Positions 35,204 to 47,838 of a DNA stretch of 64,000 nucleotides are shown here, one piece after another (position 1 is the stretch's first letter; each line of letters opens with the position of its first letter). The notes under the pieces were generated by a model. The model saw only the letters and a program-made list of their open reading frames with translations. It was not told where the DNA came from and ran no database searches. Source of the DNA: Paguma larvata. Lineage: Eukaryota; Chordata; Mammalia; Carnivora; Viverridae. The stretch is taken from contig CM057832.1 in the NCBI GenBank assembly GCA_030068075.1, positions 78,462,502-78,526,501 of the forward strand, written 5' to 3'. The position numbers and the translations under genes were made by a program.

Positions 35204-38200
35204 ATGTAATTTTTAATGCAGCACAAAATACTTTGAATTAAAAAAAAATCAAACATCATGAAATGCAGGAAACAAACACTTTTTAAATCCTTCGGAACAT
35301 TTAAGTGATAAGAGGTGTCCATATCGATGCTACCAAATAACATGTAGAAATGCTAATTTCCTGAAAACATAGGGTAAGAAATGAGATCCTAGTTTTACCG
35401 GTGTAATATTCTCTTAACTAAAATTTACTGACTGTTGTACAACACACACACCTTGAGTATCTCAAGCAGCAATTTCCAAAGTGACATGTAGGCAGAACTC
35501 ACCAGAAAAATAAGCATTACTAATTTTTTCTGAATATCTGCAACTAGTGTTTGATGAAATATACTTGCATTAATGCTTGCCTCTGATTCCAAGCTGGCTT
35601 TGAAGTTGATTGTGAACTAGAGAAAATGTATTTCTTAGAGAGTTAGAATATGCTGAAGTGTCCCTGATGCCAAAAGTATTTAATAGTGCATTTTGTTAAC
35701 AAATGAATTAATTATTTAAAATGTGATGATTCAGAAGTCATTTTTAAATATCCACTGCTTCAGGGTCTCTTATTGTAAACCTGAGTACTATTATTCAATT
35801 TTTTTCGGGAGACAAGGGAAACCATTTTGGAACTTTCTTATTCAGATGAACTGTGAATAAGTAGAAGCTGATTATTTCTTTATTCAAGATAGAGTAACCA
35901 AATGATTACCTCAGTTGCCTAAACATTTGCCCACTGCCTGTTTGTGTCATTGCATGTGTCTTGTAAATTCTATATGAGTGCAGAAAGATAGTACTTACGT
36001 TGCATTTACTTACCTTGCTTGGTTGGAGAAATGACCCCTAATTCATCTTCCTCCAATTTGAGTTCCTTTTTTCTGATTTCACCTCTTCTCGTGCTCCTCC
36101 TTTTTACTTACTTTCTTTCTCCCCATATTTCTGCCCAGTGTTATGCCAATAGGAACTTAAACATGCCTAAGTCAGTGAGGCTGAGTTGCATTGTCTGACT
36201 TCCCAGTGAAAAAATAGTCTTGATCTCAGAGGACGGAAGGAGCTGCTCATGTTCAATAAAATGTGCACATTTGTTCTCCCTGCTCACAGGGGCCTAATAG
36301 AGGCACACGGTGGCTCACCAAGATCCGGGTAAACTCTGCAGAGAGACCATCAAGAAAAGGATTGACATTGACAGATTATAAAGAACATAGGAAAAACAGT
36401 ATATTTTAGCTTCTTACTAAATCTTTGATCAAAATCTATTGAATTTCAGTCATCTGGTACATTCCCACCTTCCTCTTCAAAATTGGGGAGTTGGAATATG
36501 CATAGGCTTTCTCAGGCTCTTGTACAGTAATAGGCTTTGTTTTTCTTGTTGTAAATTACTTAGACCAAAAATGCTGCTCTTAGTGTACCGGATTTACGAC
36601 ACAGTTTGAGAGAAATTTGTATATGTGTTTACTTTTCTAATGTTATGATTCAAAAGGAATATGGCACCAGGTTGTCCTAAAAAGAAGGATTTGAATAAAG
36701 TATTAGCTAGTGGTCACTTGGGAAATGTCCCCCAAAAATCATTGAAATAGAAGTGTTATCTGATAAACTTCTTAAGTAGTTATAAGTATTTCCATAGGTT
36801 AGCTTAATTTAGTGCCTTCTATCCTTTTCCTTCCATCTTATATAACATATTACATGTAATAAACATCCAGAAAATAAACCTTTTAGCATCAGACACCAAA
36901 TATCAGAGGGAAAAAAAACTAACATATTATTAAAAATCTTTATCACTTCAGAATTCTATCAAAAATCATTCATAAAAAAAGATTTGTATTTTTGGTCTGT
37001 TGTATGTGTGGATTTCAGAATAAGTTTTAAGTGGCACAAATAATTGTCAAGGGAAATCTAGGAAACTTATATGAAATAAAAATATGAGGATAAAAGAAAG
37101 GCTCTATTTCTTATGCTGAATATTTTATTACAGTAGATTTATTTCCAAACAGAAAATATTTATCTTTTTATTTCTGTGGGGCTGGCTCTCAGATGAGCAC
37201 TTACAGAAGCTGAACACTCAAGGAGTTCTGTAGTTACTCTAGTGATAGAAGTGGTATACACAGCAATTACTATTCATCTTAGCATTGATTACCCTTTTGC
37301 AATGGCACTATAAAGGCAAAGACTAGTCCTAAACATAAAGAAGAAAGATTAATTTGCCCTTGGGTCTGCTTCTAAATGTTCTGGAGCATCTACCTCCTTC
37401 CACATCTTATCTTTTAGCCAGATTTTAGGTTAGACTTTAAAGATACAGGGTCTTAGCTTCAGATTCTCATAGCTCAACTTAGAGCCTCACATGTAGCAGG
37501 TGCTCAGGCCATATTGATGAAGACAAATTGGGCATGATGAAATTCAGGCTACAAGGAAAATTAACCTTACGGAAAAAAATATCATGATAAATCTTACCTA
37601 GTTCACGGCTTTACCACAATTTCACCTCCATACATGCCCCCAAGCTTTATTATACTTTAGTAACTATAATGAGAGCATTTTTTAACCATGCATCTAAATA
37701 TAAAACTATTTTCTGATGTAGCAACTTAAGGTGGGCGGTGAGTGGTAAAGCTTCTATGTGTTGGATATGGGATCAGAAAAGAATAGAATGAGAACAAGCC
37801 TTCTCTAACCCCTTTGAGAGATGCATGATTCACCCATCTGAGGAATGAAGTAGCCTTGATTCTTTAAATTTAAATATATTCTACTCTGTTTAACCAAACC
37901 TCCAGTTAATAGATCAAAACAACAGAATTTGGTGAGCAATAATGCTACGAATATTGTAGACAGTAATAATTTTTTACTCTGCCATTAAATGTGAAAGTGA
38001 ATATTGTTCAACTGTTAAGTTTTACTACTCTGTGATTTTTCCATATGATTCCTACTGCCTCATTCCTTTATTACAACCCATAATCTACTCTTGAGTCAAA
38101 CTGAGCTCAAGGCTCACCTCCACCAAGATGTCCTCCATGACTTACTTCACCCATAATGTCATATCAACAATTATAATTCTCCTACAGTCCTCCTCTTCCC

Positions 38201-38538
38201 AGTTTTGGTAAAAGTTCCTCAAAAATAGAGATCGAATTGTTTTCTTTGTTTCTTGTCAACCACTAGTATGATATTTGACATGAACGCGGGGCATTGACAT
38301 GTGACTTAAACTCTGTGAGAGTTTTCTTCATCTCAAAGTGGACTCTAAAAGCACTTGCTCTATATTTATACAATTTGTATGAACGTAATCATAGTAGTAG
38401 TACTTGCAATTCATTGAGTTCCTGTTTGAGCTTTCTGTGATTGCACAGCTTAGCCTTATGAGGTATGTTTCATTATGTAAGAAAACTAAGTAAGAGTGAG
38501 AACCAAGATCCACTGTCTTCAAAACCCATACTCATTTT

Positions 38539-38737
38539 TTAAAATACATATTTATTTATTTTTGAGAGAGTGCAAGTGAGGAAGGGACAGAGAGAAGGAC
38601 ACAGAGGATCCAACGTAGACTCTGTGTTGACAGGCTGACAGAAGTGACGCCCAATGTGGGACTCGAACTCGCGAACTGTGAGATCATGACCTGAGCTGAA
38701 GTGGGACGCTCAACCAACAGAGCCTCCCAGGTTCCCC
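38539..38737 (-). mobile_element. Felid SINE, antisense
   Basis: 'catatttatttatttttgag', 'gaagggacagagagaaggac', 'gggactcgaactcgcgaact' and 'cctcccaggttcccc'. Flanks 'aaaacccatactcatttt' and 'aaagcccatactctttt' (from 38741) form a near-perfect target duplication. Confidence 0.93.
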
Positions 38738-39499
38738 ACCAAAGCCCATACTCTTTTAACTAATAGTATGCCAAATAACATGTAGGAAAATATTTAATAA
38801 TGTTTTTATTATTAGTTGAGACACTGGCAAATATCTTATGCCTGTAAATTGGACTCAAAAATAGACTACAAGAACGACCAGAACTATTTTCTTTGTCTCT
38901 AGAGAATCTCCATCTGAACAGATGATGAAAATATCCCCAGTATAAAGTCAGGAAAGAATTTCCATTGAATTATGATTTTTACATGATTCATTTGAGCCTT
39001 AGATTTCCTTACTTTAGAAAACATTCTGACCAGAATTGTTTCAGGTAATTGAATAGTTTGTGAATTGTTTGTAATTTGTCTTTTCCCAAATCTAGATTAA
39101 CAAAATATATGCCAAATTAAAACCCTAGCCATGATCACAAGAAAAAGCACTTTTAATTTTAACTTGAGGACGAAATTGTATTTGGGAGCATTTCCAACAC
39201 ATCATCTTATGCAGTTATTAGATTATCGTGACTTTTAGTGATATCTTCTATTTCCCCCTAAAGTATAGATTTATTCTTGGAATTTTATAACCTTAACAGT
39301 TCTTATATTTAATTGGAAAGTGTTCTTTTGATGCCATCTCTATATTTCAAGCCAAAAAAAAAAAAAAAAGAACGTTTAATAGTGCATTTGTCACCTATTT
39401 CTAAGGAAAGCCAAATATGATTTCAAATTGTGAGCTCGGAAAACTTCCCAGTAGTGGTTCTTGTATGGACTTTATTGGACTTCCAGGACTAGGTTATAT

Positions 39500-40330
39500 A
39501 AGATGTATCCAGAGGATTGGAGAGAAGTTCAGAGACAAGGAGACTCACCCCATGTGTTACAGTCATACAGGAGCTAACACTAGCTAACCATGGACCACAT
39601 TCAGATTCTGGGCTACATTCATTGACATAGGGAATGCAGTTTCAGTGATGACAGTGTTGAGTTTGGATTTGGATATGTTGATTTCAAAGTTGCTCTGAGG
39701 TGTCTATGTGAAAATGTCCAGCAGGACAGTCAGGGTGTGAGGTGGAGTCTCAGGAGCAAGATCTGGCTATACTCTCAGACTCAAGTGGCATCTGCATATA
39801 GATGAAAATTAAAGCCATTGTGGTGGATGGAATCACCAAGGGAGTATATGTAGCGTGAGGGAAAGGTGGACCTACACCTGGATCCCGATGGCATCCAGTA
39901 TTAAATGGTTCGACAGAGGAAAAACCACCTGCGAGGGAGGGAAACCCAAAAGAAGAGTTGAGAGATAGAAGCAAAATCAGAGAGTGTTATGAAGGCCAAG
40001 GGTAGAGTGTGCTCCAGGAGGATAGAGTGAAGGGCAATGCCAGGTACATTTGAGAGACCGAGGAGAATGAGGACTTGGAAATGTTCATACATTTCATCAA
40101 AAGAGATGTCACTGGCATCACCAATCAAAACTGTTTCCAAAGAACAATGAAGGGGCACGTCTCAAGTCACTGGGTGACTTGAAGAGGGAGAAGGGAAGAG
40201 GTAGAGACAGCCAATGGAAACTAACCTTTTCAAAGTGATATGAGTAACTGAAGGGAGCCGTAATTTGTGGGATTTTTCTTCAAGAAGAGAGAGACTTGAG
40301 TCTGTTTATGTGTTGATGATAGGGGAGAAG
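39500..40330 (+). mobile_element. Ancient mammalian repeat relic, family unassigned
   Basis: 'tgtccagcaggacagtcagg', 'ctcaagtggcatctgcatat', 'atgaaaattaaagccattgt', 'tgaggacttggaaatgttca' and 'gagagacttgagtctgttta' follow, in order, the distal part of the same old repeat as 4020-4345. Its purine-rich + strand character matches. Edges are approximate. Confidence 0.5.
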
Positions 40331-40639
40331 ATAAATATAGTGAGAATATAATTGAGGAAATATGTCCTAGAGTGACCCCACTGTGATGAGGTTGAAACTA
40401 AGGGGAAGAGGAGCCATTTGCATCCTTGTAACTGAAGCAGAAGAGGAAAGAGTATGTATGCAGAGGGGTAGTGGCAGGATATTGAAGTGTCAGCATGGAG
40501 CTTTAGAATTTATCCCTGAAATAATAATAATAATAGTAACAGTAGTCATTAAGCTCACTTTTTTTGAGCTTAAAAATGTCAGCACCCATCAGAGATGGCC
40601 ACTTAATTCTCATAATGGCATTTAGAAGTCGTTGCTTTT

Positions 40640-40990
40640 AGCATCACTATCATCCTTCCGTGTCACTGATAGTAAAATTAAACAGAAAATGATTAAGTAA
40701 CTTGTCCAGCGTTACATGACTAATAAGTCACATAGCTGGGATTTCTGCCTCAGCCTTCCAGCTCCCAAGACCTCATCCTTCCCTATGATGCAGTATGACT
40801 TCTCCATGATCATAGCAATCATTTATTTGAGTTCATGTATGCATTTTAGGTCTCATTTAATCTTTACAGTACCCCTGCTGAGGTGGTTATATTCATCATT
40901 AATCTCCATTTATGTATGGAGACTCTGAGACACAGAAGGTAACAACATGCATAGGGTCACCCAGCTAGCTGTTGTGTAGGTGTGTGAGTC
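40640..40990. mobile_element. Two adjacent MIR/L2-like relics
   Basis: The first (about 40640-40765) shows 'attaagtaacttgtccagcg' and 'gtcacatagctgggatttct'. The second (about 40830-40990) shows 'ggtctcatttaatctttaca', 'ggagactctgagacacagaa' and 'agggtcacccagctagctgt'. Both follow the MIR-type phrase about an acidic run of gag/cacag text. Confidence 0.6.
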
Positions 40991-41169
40991 AGACTGTCCT
41001 CCCAGTGAGAAAAGATGGTGTGAGACAGTGGAGGATGGCAGTCACAGTTCCAGAGCTGACTGGAGCCCCAGGAAGATGCAGGGAGGCTCTAGAGGTCATG
41101 AAATTATGATGTACCAGTGAATCCAGAATAGAGAGGAGAGAATATATTTTGAAGTCTCGACATAGCAAT

Positions 41170-41560
41170 AACACACTATTGTGTTGTCTACTGCTGTGTA
41201 ACAAATTACCCCAAAACTTAATGGCTTAAAGCAACACTTCTTGTCTCATGGTTTCTGTGCGTCAGGAATTTATTAATAGCTCATATGTGTGTTTCTGGCA
41301 TGGGCCTCCCTTAAGGTCAGAGTCAAGATATCAGTTGGGGCTGCGACATCTAAAGGATCGAATGGGGATGTGGTACCTTCTTCACTCACATGGCTGTTGG
41401 TATGAGTTCCTCACCATGTGGACCTCTCCAGAAGGCAGCTTTATTATGGCAGCTGGCTTCCCCCAGAGTAAATGATCCAAGAGAGCTAAAAGGAACCCTT
41501 TGATGACCTAGTTTCCCAAGTCACACACCATCACTTCTGTTTTATTCTATTTCTTAGAAG
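41170..41560 (+). mobile_element. Ancient interspersed repeat, LTR- or DNA-type, unassigned
   Basis: 'tactgctgtgtaacaaatta', 'ccccaaaacttaatggctta', 'tcatggtttctgtgcgtcag', 'tcactcacatggctgttggt' and 'agaagtgagtcactgaatcc' match a repeat common in mammalian genomes that begins 'tgctgtgtaacaaaccacc'. I recognise the consensus but not its family name with certainty. Confidence 0.6.
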
Positions 41561-42504
41561 TGAGTCACTGAATCCACTGCAGACTGGAAGGGAAGATTTT
41601 CAGAGAATTTTTTAACATATTTTAAAATCACCCCACAGACACCTGGTGATTTCTCATGCAAGTAACCCCTTTTAGAACTCAAGGCCTTTTCCAACTGCTG
41701 GAAGGCCCTTCATCTGGACTGTTCATGTCTCCCATCAGGACAGGGCAAAGGGAGGTGAGCCCATTCTAACTGGAAGCCTGTAATGAGGATATTGTAACCC
41801 TCTGCAAGCCCACGAGCTGAGGAACATGTTTTCAAAATGCTGTGAAACGATGTAATTGCTCGTCCCTGGATTTTAGTAGGAAATACGCTGCTGAGGTATC
41901 TGGGCACTCTTCAGGATGGGTCCCTGGGTTTGCTGGTTTCTTGTTTGGATTGCTGGACTGGAGGCAGCATCTGGGTTTCATATGACCCTGCTTTATCCCT
42001 AGACTTACTACCAAGCTGGCTGGATAGGAAATAACAAGCCCAGTGTCCCTGCAAGCGTAGGACTTCCTTTATTTGTTTTTCATCTCATCCTCCCAGCCCC
42101 CGTGTTCCTTTAACTCTGACGCAGAGGCTGCTGCCTATGTCTCAGCAATATCCCTTCATTCCTCCTAGAGACTCATGCCTGATCCTAGAGAACCTTGCCC
42201 CACTCCTTTGTTTCTCTTTCTCTGAAGCGCAGACCCCATCTTCCTGCTTGCCTCTCCTGACCCCTGCATACTATACAGTTCTAGATGACCCATCTGGAAA
42301 TAATCTGATCGGGCATCAGAGGGATTTTAGTGCTCAGCTGAGCCACTGGCAGAAATGTCTAGCAGCAAAACCAACCATAATATCCTTTATAAATTTAAAA
42401 TCAGGCTGGGCCTTCTATCTTCCCTCTAAATGTCTCCTGGCCTGTGCAGAAATTTATGATCCGCATGCTGTGTAGATTGAGAGGAAAGAGTGTTAGTGCG
42501 GCAT

Positions 42505-42650
42505 ATTTGGGCCAAGAGACTTTACTTCCCTGAGCATTTATAGTTTTGCCTATAAAATAAGCATAGTATGGATTAATCTATGGGAAGGTGTCTATCACAG
42601 TACCTGGCATATAATAAACAGTCAATGGATGCTAATTTTCTTCCTGCCTG
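42505..42650 (+). mobile_element. MIR relic
   Basis: 'gactttacttccctgagcat', 'gcctataaaataagcatagt', 'tatcacagtacctggcatat' and 'aataaacagtcaatggatgc' keep MIR order, with a clear 3' end. Confidence 0.7.
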
Positions 42651-44088
42651 GCTCGAAATCATAGTGCTGTTGGGAAGGAAAGGATGATTCAATGGGCCGC
42701 ACGTTCCGTAGCCTGCTACTTGCCAGGGGCATGTGGATACATACCTTGCCAGGTCATAATTTCCGGGATTGCCCAAGGCCTGTGATTGATGACTCAAAAA
42801 TCCAATTTAGCTCAATTCAATTCTGTTCAGAAAAGGAATTGCAGATGAGCACACTGTCCTTGCATCATGGAAAGGACCACCAAAGAAAAGAGACCCCAGG
42901 ACATGAGTAGACCACTTTTGTGTCATTTTTCTGTACTAACTTGGAAGAAGCAAATGTACCTTTCCACACAGGCTGTCCAGACTCAATATTACGGGTAGAA
43001 AGCTCTCAGAAATTACAGCCAAACCCGCTACTTTATACATGAGAAACTACCAATCCAAAAAGTTTCTTTCAATACATAGAATATGAATATTTAGTGAGAG
43101 ACATTACCTAGTTGGAAGATTATATGTTTCCTCAAGCCAGCCCAATATTCATCGCATACAGTTTCTCAAGACATTCTTAATGAGTGAACAACGAAGGAAT
43201 GAATAAGTTGAAAGACTTATTGCCCAAGGCCACACATTAGTAACTGGAAGGATCTAGAACCTCCATCTTGTGACATCCCACTAAATACTCCTGAGTGAAA
43301 CCGGAACACACATGAAAATAGCTAGGAATACACAAGCAGATATCTTATATCAGCTCCAAAATGATCCATTTAAGCCCATCTACAGATAAGAAATGCAGCA
43401 TACTGACACCAGCCCATAAAGAATGTTCAGATTTTCCATGATGTCTCTGGAGCAATCCCCTCCTGGCATTGATAATGACCTACAAGTGCATGACCTAAAG
43501 GGCCTTCACCTCCATTAACTTCTTAGACAGCTTCCACTTCATTGCCTCTCTTTCAGAGTCAAGGTATACAGAGGCTTTGGAATCAGAATTTTACCAATCA
43601 GCCAGTACAAAGTGGCATACAACATATTAAAGAGTGAACAATTCTCTCATCTCCCCTTGAGGATAAGAAAAAGGGGCGAAATGTCATCACTTAGAGGTAT
43701 CCTGGCCCATGATACCCAAAGAGCACAAAGTATCCAAAATCCACTTCTAAGCAAATTTCCCTCCTAGATATCTATAGTCCTGTATTTACCAATCATGCAA
43801 GACCCCTTGATATGTAGGCCTCTCTGATGTCATTCAGCCTTTCTCCTCCCAGATTCCTCATCTGAAATACAAACAGAGGAAATTGTTTGAGTGGCTCTCT
43901 TCATTCTCTCAAAGATGGCACATAACTCGGGCCATCCTATATTCTTAGGAGAGGCGGTCCATTATGTGCAGGCCCTAGGGCTTGATTCCCTCAGAAAACA
44001 CTGGCTGAGAAACAAGCTAAAGCGATCTCGTCTTCATGCAAGTCCTGAAGATGTCACACTTGTTCTTGCTATGCACTCTCATGCACAC

Positions 44089-44089
<1 letters not shown>

Positions 44090-44124
<35 letters not shown>
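44090..44124. repeat. (CA)n microsatellite
   Basis: About 17 CA units, followed by a T5A7-type low-complexity run. Probably length-variable. Confidence 0.95.
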
Positions 44125-44126
<2 letters not shown>

Positions 44127-44674
44127 TTTTTAAAAAAAATTCCTTTTCTATGAGCCTTTAGCAATAAAAGTGGATGTGTTACCTCCAAAATGGTGTCACA
44201 GGGAAGAAATCATCTGTATTCATGTGGCACAAAGACGTTATTATTTTCTTATTTGAGAAACATAACAGGAAGATCAGCAAATCTTTTGTAGATATGCAAA
44301 TTGTAACTCAAATAAGAATAGTCTGCTGGTATGTTTGTTATGAAGAATATTAAGTGGATTTTGTAGGCAAGTTAGACCAAGTTGCAGTCCTCTTTTGAAG
44401 TAGTCGGGAAGTTATTTCCAACTTTGCAGTTAATCCACAAACCATTCCAGAGCATCACCTTCTCAAGCGGCCTGAGAGGAGGTGACAAGGTACAAAACGC
44501 TTTGTGCGTTTTGCCAACGGATTGCTAATTTTTTTCTCCACTCAAATCGATTGATTTAAATCTCTTGTGTAAAGCAAAAGTTGATGTGATTTGTCTGTCA
44601 TTTTGGTCACTAGCTTGCAATTGGAAAATCAGTTTACAGTTGGTAAAATAAAACCGAACTTGAGAAGGAATTCA

Positions 44675-44850
44675 CATTTATATATTGCCTGCCTGGAACC
44701 AGGCAAGGTGCCAGGTACTTTGCACCTCAAATCTCATCAACCCCCCATAAGGTAAGTGGTTTTATCATTTCCCTTTTACAGATTAAAAATGTGTGCCTCA
44801 GATTCACACAGCCACTTGGCAGAACTAAGGGGATTCAAACAGATTTCCAT
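44675..44850. mobile_element. MIR/L2-like relic
   Basis: 'aggtgccaggtactttgcac', 'ctcatcaaccccccataagg', 'tttcccttttacagattaaa' and 'attcacacagccacttggca' resemble the mammalian-wide phrase for a MIR/L2 3' region. Confidence 0.6.
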
Positions 44851-46559
44851 GGCTCATATGTTCAGGATTCTCCAGGGTCCAGTAGATCTTCCTCCAGTGA
44901 TAGCAGGAAAATAAATTAGGGCATTTAGTTATTTTTTTTTAGATGTATATCCCCTATTATGCAGCAGACAAAATCTCTACCCATATATGAGCACCTCTAA
45001 CTTACCTTCATATAAGGATCAAACAAAATGGAGAGCAGTTAGACGAAGAAGTTAAAATTCATAAGTGATGCTGTAAATCTGACCCTCTAGCCATGACTGA
45101 TTCAAATAGACAGTATTCCCAAAGAACTAGCACACCATGTTTCACAAGTAAAGCAGGTCAAAACTCAGAAGACTGAAGCACCACTGTCCTGAGAATCCTG
45201 TAGTGAAGGAAACAGACAGATATAGTCTCGTTAGATGATTTGATGATGTTCTGTTATCCTCAGATTGTGGAAAGTGTGTCCGTTGGCCCAGAATTATTTT
45301 CACTACTTTATTCATTTGAAAACTTGCTGTTCACTGATGATCTTTAATTAGTTCCCAGGAATTAGAAAATGTACTCTCGTGTCTCACCTAGAACAAGTGT
45401 CTGGAATTCACTCTCATGCATAGTTTAACCCCTGGAAAATCCACTGTACCCTGCCTCTCAAAGAAATTCTTTGAGTCTTCCTCCTCCTTGGCATGGCGTC
45501 TTGGGGACCTGCTGTCAGAAAATAGAAAACAGTAACTAAAGCATTTTCTTTTGTCCAAAGGCACAATGCGGAGGCACTTTAAGAATAGGAGAAAGTCCAT
45601 CTGCTAAGCCTCTTTCAACAAAGCATTAATATTTATTAACTTGCACTCTGCCTTAGAATGAATGTTTTATGATCAAAAATGAGTAACAACAAAATGGGAG
45701 TTTCAACCACAAGCGACCCACTCTTCCAGTGATAAAGAACTCAGGAGGAGTTAGCACACCACTCTTTCTGTATTTTGGGGGACTCTCATTCACTCATCTA
45801 GACAAAGGAGTAATTGAATACTGTTCCATTACAGGAAAAAAATCCGATCTATTACTGGAAAGAATAATCAAAAAGTTATGAGCTTCCTTTATCATTAAGA
45901 GTCAACTAAAATGAAGCTATGAATTAATATTGTATTAATGCTACATTAACAAATAAGACATATATTAAAAGGAATGAAAGATATTTCAAAAGCTTAAAAT
46001 TACACATTTTAAATTTAGATTAGATCAGTTCCCAAACAATTCAGAAAAGAGGGTTCTTTCTTTCTTTTCTAATTTTGAACAAAAGCATGCCTGTCTCAAC
46101 TTTTCCTGTTCATTCATTCACTATTTATTGAGTAGATTCTGTTTGCCAGGCACATAGAAATGGATTTTGAAATCAGCATCAAGATCTAAAAATGACTTTT
46201 ATGAGATCTTTACTATTAAAGACTACCTTTACTAAATCACTTTGTAATTTCTTTAACAAACTACTCAATCTTACTACAGCTTTTCATGGTGAGTTATTAC
46301 ATACTAAACATGAACAAGGGCGTCCAACTCCGTAATTAATGTACACTGTGCACAAAGGCAGGACATAAAAACCCTATAGCATTTATTTCTGTCCTGTCAA
46401 TTCTGATGATTTAGTACAGGGATAACTGTACTGGGCCTGTATAACAGTAAGCTCGCTCAATGTTCCATTTCATAATCTTGAGTGAAGTCTCTACCTAAAT
46501 ATTTTAGGAGATTTCCAAAACATCATTTTGTTTCCATTGTGTCTAAGCAGAGTGGGAAA

Positions 46560-46745
46560 GGCGAATAAACACAGATTTTGGAATCAGACCTGGGTGTAAA
46601 TTCTTGTTTCATGTGTAATACACTCTTGAAGAACCTATTTTACCTCCATGTCTATTTCTCCATCTATAAGTTCAGCAGAACAGCATACCACAGGATTGTT
46701 GCAAGGAATATAGATAATGTACGTAAAGCAACTAGATTCAGCAAC
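46560..46745 (+). mobile_element. MIR element
   Basis: 'ttttggaatcagacctgggt', 'tctatttctccatctataag' and 'caggattgttgcaaggaata', then 'gtacgtaaagcaactagat', in MIR order. Confidence 0.75.
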
Positions 46746-47087
46746 TAAAAGTCACGATAGGTTTTGCTTTTCTTTTTGTGTCAAAAAATCTGAAAGACCA
46801 CACTAAGGAAGACTCTGTTTTAGGGAGTATAATTCACCATGAAATTAGCGTAACCGCAAAAAAAGACAGAGATGAACATTTTGATTCCTATTCATCTCAT
46901 GAAATAAGTATTTGACATTCAACATTTCCACTTAAATAAGGTGTCTAATGAGAACAGTATTGATTTTTGAATTAATAGGCCTTCAGATTACTGAATGGAC
47001 TTGACAGAAAAGATCACTCCATCCCACCCCTCATACTCCAGAACCATGATTGCTCTGCTGTGCTTATTAAGAGCATGGATATCATGC

Positions 47088-47274
47088 GGGGCCCCTGGAT
47101 GGGTCAGTTGGCTAAGCATCCAACTCCAAATTTAAGCTCAAGTCATGATCTCATGATTCATGAGTTCGAACCCTGAGTTGGGGTCTGCAATGACAACACA
47201 GAGCCTGCCTGGGATTCTCTCTCTCTCCCTCTTTCTCTCTCTCTCCCAAAATAAAAAACATTAAAAAAAGAACC
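47088..47274 (+). mobile_element. Felid SINE, sense, diverged
   Basis: Head 'gggcccctggatgggtcagt', 'atgagttcgaaccctgagtt', 'acagagcctgcctgggattc', CT-rich text and an A-rich tail. Part of the 'gacagctcagagcctgga' segment is changed. The target duplication is unclear. It ends about 390 bp before exon E. Confidence 0.9.
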
Positions 47275-47666
47275 AGAATGGACATTGTGGAAAAGAGAAA
47301 GAGAAAAAACAAAATTACTGAACGTTAAAATTATTTGTGGTTCATCAGCAGACGAAAAATCGACGTCAACATGAAACCATCATTCACATCTCAGTTTTTG
47401 AGCCCAATGACAGCACAAACTCTAGTTTCTCTATAAATTCAGCATATAAATACATACATTTATAATCTTGCGTGGACTGGAGAACACTGACCATAACACA
47501 CACTTCTACCCACCATCTTATTAGAAAGAGGATATAAACTCTATTTTCGCTGTTCCAAAGGATTGATTTTTCCTTCTCTCTCTGTTTCCTCTCTGTCTGG
47601 TTCTCCTTTTTATATTTTTGCCCTTTTGTTCTCTGACTTCCACCTCTTCCTTTTGAAACCCGGCAG

Positions 47667-47838
47667 GTCGTGCGGCCGTATCAGACCATGTCCAACCCCA
47701 TGAGCAAGCTCACTGTGCTCAACAGCATGCATTCCCACTTCATTCTGGCCGACAATGGCACCACCGGCAAATACGGGGCTGAGGTGAAGCTGAGGAGACA
47801 ACTGGAAAAGCACATTTCTCTTCAGAAGATAAACACAA
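47667..47838 (+). CDS. TRPM3: TRPM3 internal exon E ([18 protein letters not shown]...)
   Basis: The 172-nt exon encodes 57 codons, from [20 protein letters not shown] to [12 protein letters not shown], plus the first base of an arginine codon. It continues the melastatin homology region; [17 protein letters not shown] is the conserved strand-loop-strand typical of TRPM1/3/6/7. Acceptor 'cccggcag', donor 'acaa/gtaagt'. CpG content is locally higher than in the flanking intron, as expected for a coding exon. The next exon should begin by completing Arg and reading IGQGVP (from family knowledge); it is not in the window. Confidence 0.98.

Noticed and set aside
44088..44124. Direct repeats considered as a possible CRISPR-like array
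   Set aside because: It is a plain (CA)n microsatellite; there are no spaced repeats with unique spacers anywhere in this mammalian sequence.
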